In this document: positions 59,612 through 64,000 of the stretch, in pieces | How positions within the stretch are numbered: the first letter of the stretch is position 1 | How the letters are laid out: the number at the start of each line of letters is the position of its first letter | Origin: Armatimonadota bacterium | Lineage (GTDB): Bacteria; Armatimonadota; UBA5829; DSUL01 | Direction: 5' to 3' | DNA length: 64,000 nucleotides | NCBI GenBank assembly: GCA_025998755.1 | Contig: AP024674.1 | Coordinates: 1,040,162 to 1,104,161 of the forward strand | Translations under genes and position numbers: made by a program | Notes under the pieces: generated by a model | What the model was told of the DNA's origin: nothing | Databases searched by the model: none | Seen by the model: only the letters and a program-made list of their open reading frames with translations

Positions 59612-60919
59612 ATGGCAAACAAGCGCAACCTGGTCATCATCCTCGCCCTGGCCGCCATCCTGACCTTCGGGGTCCTGGCTTTGCTGGCCAACATCTTCGA
59701 GAAGAAGCAGGAAGCGCGCGACCGCTTCTTCAGGGTGGTGGAGATCGGGGAATTTGAGACGGATCCGGCCGTTTGGGGCAAGAACTTTCCCGACCAGTAC
59801 GACGCCTGGAAGAACACCACCACGGACTACGGGAACACGATGTTCGGAGGGTCGGGCAAGCGCGACAAGCTGGCGGAGAATCCGCGCCTCAAGGAGCTTT
59901 ATGCCGGCTACCCGTTCAGCATCGAATATAACGACGAGCGTGGGCACGGCTGGTCGCTCGTTGACGTGAAAGAGATCAAGCGCCTGGGCCAGAACAAGCC
60001 GGGAACCTGTATGAGCTGCAAGAGCAGCGACAACGTCCGGTTGTGGAAGGAGATGGGTCCGAACGCCTTCTACAATACGAATATGTACAAGCTGGACGTG
60101 AAGCACCCCATCAGCTGTCTCAACTGCCACGACCCCAAGACCATGGATCTGCGCGTCGCCAACCCGGCGTTCATCGAAGCGATGGAGAAGCGGGGCGTGG
60201 ACATTAAGAAGGCCACCCGGCAGGAGATGCGCTCCTACGTCTGCGCGCAGTGCCACGTTGAATACTACTTCGAGAGCAAAAAGAACCCCCTTCTGCACTT
60301 CCCGTGGAAGCACGGATACACCCTGGACGACATGGAGCGCTATTACGATGAGGAAGGCTTCCATGACTGGGTACACCCGGAATCTGGAGCGAAGCTGATC
60401 AAGATGCAGCACCCGGATTTCGAGCTGTGGAGCACCGGCATCCACGCACGCAGCGGAGTCTCCTGCGCGGACTGCCATATGCCATTCAAGCGCGTGGGTT
60501 CCCAGAAGATCTCCGACCATTGGGTGCGAAGTCCTTTGGTCAACGTTGCCGCGGCGTGCCAGACCTGCCACCGCTGGAGCGAGGATGAACTGAAGTCCCG
60601 GGTACTGGCCATCCAGATGCGCACGCGGAAGCTGATGGACCGGTCGGAGGAGGCCATCATCGCCGCAGTCCGCGCAATCAAGACGGCCAGCGACGCAGGC
60701 GCAGGCGATGCCGCGCTGGAGAAGGCCCGCAGCCTGCACAGGAAAGCGCAGATGCGCTGGGATTACGTGCAGTCCGAGAACAGCATGGGCTTCCACAGTC
60801 CGCAGGAAGCCGCCCGCCTGCTGGGCGAGGCCATAGACTACGCGCGGCAGGCTGAGGTTGAGGCGATAAAAGCGAGCGCCGTCGGAGGAAAAACCGCGCG
60901 CACGGCGAAACGTCCGTAG
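59612..60919 (+). CDS. nrfA: cytochrome c nitrite reductase, catalytic subunit
   Basis: A 435-residue pentaheme enzyme that reduces nitrite to ammonium. The active-site heme is bound by the family-specific CMSCK (residues 133-137); the others are CLNCH (169), CAQCH (211), CADCH (285) and CQTCH (316). Catalytic residues are visible as R110 (DERGHGW), Y218 (HVEYYF) and H278 (GIHARSG). K264 and Q266 (IKMQHPD) match the calcium site. The N-terminal helix (LVIILALAAILTFGVLALLA) may stay as an anchor. It forms an operon with nrfH. Confidence 0.95.
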   Translation: MANKRNLVIILALAAILTFGVLALLANIFEKKQEARDRFFRVVEIGEFETDPAVWGKNFPDQYDAWKNTTTDYGNTMFGGSGKRDKLAENPRLKELYAGYPFSIEYNDERGHGWSLVDVKEIKRLGQNKPGTCMSCKSSDNVRLWKEMGPNAFYNTNMYKLDVKHPISCLNCHDPKTMDLRVANPAFIEAMEKRGVDIKKATRQEMRSYVCAQCHVEYYFESKKNPLLHFPWKHGYTLDDMERYYDEEGFHDWVHPESGAKLIKMQHPDFELWSTGIHARSGVSCADCHMPFKRVGSQKISDHWVRSPLVNVAAACQTCHRWSEDELKSRVLAIQMRTRKLMDRSEEAIIAAVRAIKTASDAGAGDAALEKARSLHRKAQMRWDYVQSENSMGFHSPQEAARLLGEAIDYARQAEVEAIKASAVGGKTARTAKRP

Positions 60920-61045
60920 ACGCGCGGCAGACTGCAAGGGGACTGCCTCGCCCGTAGGCTGACGCTGAAGGGTAAGCAACGGCAAGGCGGCAGAGACTCT
61001 GCGTTTGCGCGTCGTTCATCGATGAAGATCCAGGAGGAGGAGACA

Positions 61046-61726
61046 ATGAAACTGCAACGCTTAGCGCTGACGCTGAGTCTGGCCGCGCTGACCTGCGCGT
61101 GCGTAGCGGGAAGCGTGACGGCGCAGGAAGATATCACTCCGCGCGCGACACGGATGAACACGTTCCACGGCCCCACCGGACTGCTTCGAGTGCCGACGGC
61201 GTTCGTGGCAGTGCAAGACAATGCGCAGTATGGCGTTGCGCTGCGCGAAAACGAGCGGGCCGCAAGCGTCTCTTACGGCATCACCGACTATGCCGAGATC
61301 GGCGCAACCATCGTGGATCAGGACGGCCGGAGCAATAAGGCCATCGTCTCAGGCAAGATCAACGTGATCCCGAGCAACATCGGGTGGTTCCAGCTGGGCC
61401 TGGGCGCCATTGATCCTTTCGACGTCTACGATGACAGCTATTACATCGTGGCATCAACCGACATCCTGGGAGCCCCGAAGGGACTGGAAGAGCAGAGCAT
61501 CGGGCTGCGTCTGCACCTGGGCTACGGAACGGGGATCTACCGCGAGGATCCCATCGGCGGAGCCGAGCTGTTCCTGGACGAGCGGTTCTCGGTGATCGGC
61601 GAGTATGACGGCGACGATTTCAACTTCGGTCTGCGCTACAGCCATCGCCGGCAACCCTTCCGCATCCTCGTAGGAGTGGCGGACACAGACTTCTTCCTGT
61701 CCAGCACAGTTTCTCTGGAGTTCTAA
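61046..61726 (+). CDS. small beta-barrel-like outer membrane protein, YjbH-like N-terminus
   Basis: A 226-residue exported protein. The ATG at 61046 follows GGAGGAGGAG. A signal peptide (LALTLSLAALTCACVAGSVTAQ) leads into FHGPTGLLRVPTAFVAVQD, recalling YjbH-type proteins, then alternating strands (ASVSYGITDYAEIGATIVD; FNFGLRYSHRRQPFRILVG). The last residue is Phe after SSTVSLEF, the usual outer-membrane barrel signal read by BamA. It follows nrfA by 126 bases on the same strand. Function unknown. Confidence 0.7.
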   Translation: MKLQRLALTLSLAALTCACVAGSVTAQEDITPRATRMNTFHGPTGLLRVPTAFVAVQDNAQYGVALRENERAASVSYGITDYAEIGATIVDQDGRSNKAIVSGKINVIPSNIGWFQLGLGAIDPFDVYDDSYYIVASTDILGAPKGLEEQSIGLRLHLGYGTGIYREDPIGGAELFLDERFSVIGEYDGDDFNFGLRYSHRRQPFRILVGVADTDFFLSSTVSLEF

Positions 61727-61898
61727 CGTTTCCCAGACAGGAATCCCAACCGAGTGGGCCGCGGTGTTGATCCGCGGCCCCTCTTCTTCGGAACGCTCGT
61801 TGCGGAACCCGGAGCCCCCGGAAAATGTTCTGGCTATGAAGACCGCGCTCGAAGGCGCGCGTCCCGTATCACCAAAACCCTGGGGGAAACTGAAAAAG

Positions 61899-62174
61899 AT
61901 GAAATGTCCTGTCTGTGATGTGGAGCTGAATATGTCCGAGCGGCACGGCGTGGAGATAGACTACTGCCCGAAATGCCGCGGTGTCTGGCTGGACCGGGGG
62001 GAGCTTGACAAGATCATCGAACGCTCAGCGGGAGAGTTCGAGGATCGGGGCTACAGGGATGAGAAAGGCTTCCGCAGCCGGGAGCCGGAGCGGTCTTACG
62101 ACGATGATGAGCCAAGGCGCAGGCATCCGGGGAAGCGCCGCTCCTTCTTGGGAGATCTGTTCGACTTTGACTGA
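61899..62174 (+). CDS. TFIIB-type zinc finger protein
   Basis: A 91-residue protein. The zf-TFIIB motif lies at the N-terminus: MKCPVCDVELNMSERHGVEI, then DYCPKCRGVWLDRGELDKII, with two CxxC pairs. The tail is rich in Arg, Asp and Glu and ends LGDLFDFD. Small proteins of this type are common in bacteria but without an established role. It sits directly upstream of the M50 protease gene. Confidence 0.85.
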   Translation: MKCPVCDVELNMSERHGVEIDYCPKCRGVWLDRGELDKIIERSAGEFEDRGYRDEKGFRSREPERSYDDDEPRRRHPGKRRSFLGDLFDFD

Positions 62175-62198
62175 AACGGAAGCAGGCGTGGTGATGAG

Positions 62199-63293
62199 AT
62201 GAGATGGTCCTATAAAATCGCGGAGTTCGCCGGCATCGGCGTCTACGTTCACGCGACGTTCTTTGTACTGCTGGCATTCGTCGCTATCGCTTTCCTTATA
62301 CAGGGAGCAGGGACAACCGCGGCGCTGGCGGCGGTGGCGTTCATCGTGACACTGTTCGTCTGCGTGGTTGCGCACGAATACGGTCACGCGCTGGCGGCCC
62401 GCAGGTTCGGCATCCAGACCAAGGAGATCACCCTGTTGCCGATCGGCGGGGTGGCGCGACTGGAACGGATGCCGCGCGAGCCGATGCAGGAGCTCTGGAT
62501 AGCGCTTGCCGGACCTGCCGTCAATGTGCTCATCGCCGCCATTCTCCTGGCGTGGTTGCTCGTTGCGGACTGGTGGAGGCCACTGCACGAAGTGGGCATT
62601 ATGGGCGCCGATGCGTTTGTCGAGCGCCTGCTGATGGTGAACCTCTTCCTGGTTTTCTTCAATATGCTGCCGGCGTTTCCGATGGACGGCGGCCGCGTTC
62701 TGCGCGCCCTGATGGCCACCCGGATGGACTACACCCGCGCAACACTGCTGGCGGCCTCCATCGGGCAGGCGATGGCGATTGGCTTTGCGTTCCTTGGCTT
62801 GTTCACCAATCCGCTGCTGCTTCTCATCGCCTTCTTTGTCTGGGTGGGGGCGGGCCAGGAAGCCGCACAGGTGCAGATGCGCACTGTCATGGCCGACATT
62901 CCCGTGAGCCGGGCCATGATCACCCAGTTCAGCACGCTGCAGCCGGGAGACACTCTGGCGAAAGCTGTGGAGCTCATTCTGAGCGGCACTCAACAGGACT
63001 TCCCGGTGGTGATGGGAGACGAGGTGGTTGGAATCCTTACCCGCCAGGATCTCCTGACAGCGCTGGCCAGAATGCCTCAGGATACTCCCGTCAGCGAGGT
63101 GATGCACAGGGAATTCCGGCAGGTCGAGGAGTCCGAAACGCTGGAAAGCGCATTCACGAAGCTGCAGGAGTGCGCCTGCCACACTATGCCGGTCACCAGC
63201 AACGGCCGTCTGGTGGGCCTTCTGACAATGGAGAACGTCGGCGAGTTCGTGATGATCCAGACGGCGCTGAGCGCATCGCGCCAGCCCGCCTGA
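62199..63293 (+). CDS. site-2-type M50 protease with two CBS domains
   Basis: A 364-residue intramembrane zinc protease. The HExxH motif is H59-E60-x-x-H63 (VVAHEYGHALAARRFG), and the second metal motif is NMLPAFPMDGGRVLR, with D163 as the likely ligand. Six TM segments are followed by two CBS domains (MITQFSTLQPGDTLAKAVEL; VMHREFRQVEESETLESAF), which often bind adenosine nucleotides. It may cleave a membrane-bound regulator. It begins 25 bases after the zinc-finger gene. Confidence 0.93.
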   Translation: MRWSYKIAEFAGIGVYVHATFFVLLAFVAIAFLIQGAGTTAALAAVAFIVTLFVCVVAHEYGHALAARRFGIQTKEITLLPIGGVARLERMPREPMQELWIALAGPAVNVLIAAILLAWLLVADWWRPLHEVGIMGADAFVERLLMVNLFLVFFNMLPAFPMDGGRVLRALMATRMDYTRATLLAASIGQAMAIGFAFLGLFTNPLLLLIAFFVWVGAGQEAAQVQMRTVMADIPVSRAMITQFSTLQPGDTLAKAVELILSGTQQDFPVVMGDEVVGILTRQDLLTALARMPQDTPVSEVMHREFRQVEESETLESAFTKLQECACHTMPVTSNGRLVGLLTMENVGEFVMIQTALSASRQPA

Positions 63294-63387
63294 CGCGAGA
63301 CACGGATCTTTCCCATTTGCCGCGTCCGTGACTTCCATGCGACACTGGAAATGGGAGAGAGCCGGGTCGTCCCCGGCGCGGCAAGCG

Positions 63388-64000
63388 ATGGCGGAGAGAG
63401 AACGGCACTGCGACGAGAGCTTCTGCCTCTTTGGAGCACAGGTGCTTCAGAAGCGCCTGCAGGCCCTCACGCGTGAGATAGCCGGCGTCCGGGAGGCAAA
63501 AGACCTGGAATATGTTCACCGGATGCGAGTCGCCTCCCGTCGGCTGCGCGCGGCCTTTTCCATCTTCGAACCCTGCTTCCCCGCCGCCCAGATGGGGCGC
63601 TGGAACCGCCGGATCAAGCGGATCACCCGCGCGCTCGGCGCGGCCCGCGACACGGACGTGCAAATCGCCTTTGTGGAGGAGTTCCTCAGCCGCATCGAAA
63701 CCCAGCGCGAGCGGCGCGGCGTGGAGCGGCTCTTGCTGCGGTTAAGACAACGCCGGCAGGCGCTCCAGGCTGACGTGATCAGGACGCTCGACCGGCTGGA
63801 ATCCGGCGGAGTCCTCAGGGATATGGAAGAGACTCTGCTGCAGCGTCTTGTGGAGGCACGGGTCAATCAGACGCCGGAGACCTCGCCCTGGATGTACCGG
63901 CGGGCGTGCGAGATGATCACGCTGCGGCTGGAAGAGATGCTGGCTTACGAGGTCTACATCCATCAGCCGGAGCACATCACCCAACTTCACTGCATGCGGA
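63388..64000 (+). CDS. CHAD domain protein (C-terminus beyond window)
   Basis: The frame is open to the right edge, so about 204 residues are present. The helical CHAD domain is clear: VHRMRVASRRLRAAFSIFEP, then ITRALGAARDTDVQIAFVEEF, and the second half begins at the edge with LHCMR. CHAD domains bind polyphosphate through these basic helices. The start is uncertain: ATG at 63388 or 63337, or GTG at 63442, which alone has a good GGAG upstream. No CYTH domain precedes it. Confidence 0.85.
   Translation, partial: MAERERHCDESFCLFGAQVLQKRLQALTREIAGVREAKDLEYVHRMRVASRRLRAAFSIFEPCFPAAQMGRWNRRIKRITRALGAARDTDVQIAFVEEFLSRIETQRERRGVERLLLRLRQRRQALQADVIRTLDRLESGGVLRDMEETLLQRLVEARVNQTPETSPWMYRRACEMITLRLEEMLAYEVYIHQPEHITQLHCMR

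Noticed and set aside
1..64000. CRISPR arrays, insertion sequences, prophage or toxin-antitoxin genes
   Set aside because: No spaced direct repeats, transposase, integrase or phage structural motif was seen anywhere.

Overview
The window is a 64 kb piece of a GC-rich bacterial chromosome with about 60 protein genes and two tRNAs. Armatimonadota, or a close relative, is the best guess. The clues are an H-X9-DG prepilin-like protein whose N-terminal segment reads [17 protein letters not shown], three exported proteins with PEP-CTERM tails, a DUF6785-type membrane protein, and frequent TTG and GTG starts with clear Shine-Dalgarno sites. A short beta-barrel-like protein ending in phenylalanine points to an outer membrane. 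This assignment is inferred from family habits, not from a marker-gene tree.

Layout. 1-6.8 kb: a Tat-exported DUF362 protein (cut by the window edge), a stand-alone TRAM protein, a degenerate nucleotidyltransferase, a small EamA permease, tRNA-Gln(CTG) just behind glnS, and a GT-C-like membrane protein. 6.8-17.6 kb: a lipoprotein, a prepilin-like gene broken by an amber codon, a PEP-CTERM protein with a possible thioester domain, a beta-helix protein, ppk2, a VanW/G5 protein, cysS, a GNAT and a beta-propeller glycosidase-like protein. 17.7-25.2 kb: tRNA-Leu(CAG), two exported proteins that share a module, a DUF6785 protein with an amidohydrolase, and a TMEM14 protein. 25.2-44.8 kb is almost wholly minus strand: an M16 peptidase pair (head to head with rodA), aminopeptidase P, a Trm112-AroQ fusion, a Wzm/Wzt exporter, an RbsA-type ATPase, a giant TPR protein, an Ada-like zinc protein, rsmI, a parvulin-TPR protein, a sugar isomerase, a two-component system and a serine hydrolase. 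45.1-53.4 kb: rpsF-ssb-rpsR, a GH4 glycosidase, a YcxB-like protein, a NUDIX hydrolase, a PhyH oxygenase, serine acetyltransferase, a Tat-exported superoxide dismutase and rsmA. 53.4-64 kb: a YabE-like 3D protein, an Eis-like acetyltransferase, an ASCH protein, an NHL-type PEP-CTERM protein, an HTH/metallo-beta-lactamase fusion, nrfH-nrfA, a small beta-barrel protein, a zinc-finger protein, an M50/CBS protease and the start of a CHAD protein.

How the genes work together. Most are housekeeping: aminoacylation, ribosomal proteins and rRNA methylation, shikimate and cysteine synthesis, and cell shape. Around these sits a large exported set (PEP-CTERM proteins, beta-helix and propeller proteins, 3D/G5 and VanW proteins, polysaccharide export) suggesting a carbohydrate-using cell with an elaborate surface. 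nrfHA indicates nitrite reduction to ammonium at the outer face of the cytoplasmic membrane. No phage, insertion sequence, CRISPR array or defence island was seen. The more unusual items are two domain fusions (Trm112-AroQ and XRE-metallo-beta-lactamase), a candidate thioester PEP-CTERM protein, a module shared by two neighbouring exported proteins, and two terminators with no gene in front of them, which suggest small RNAs.
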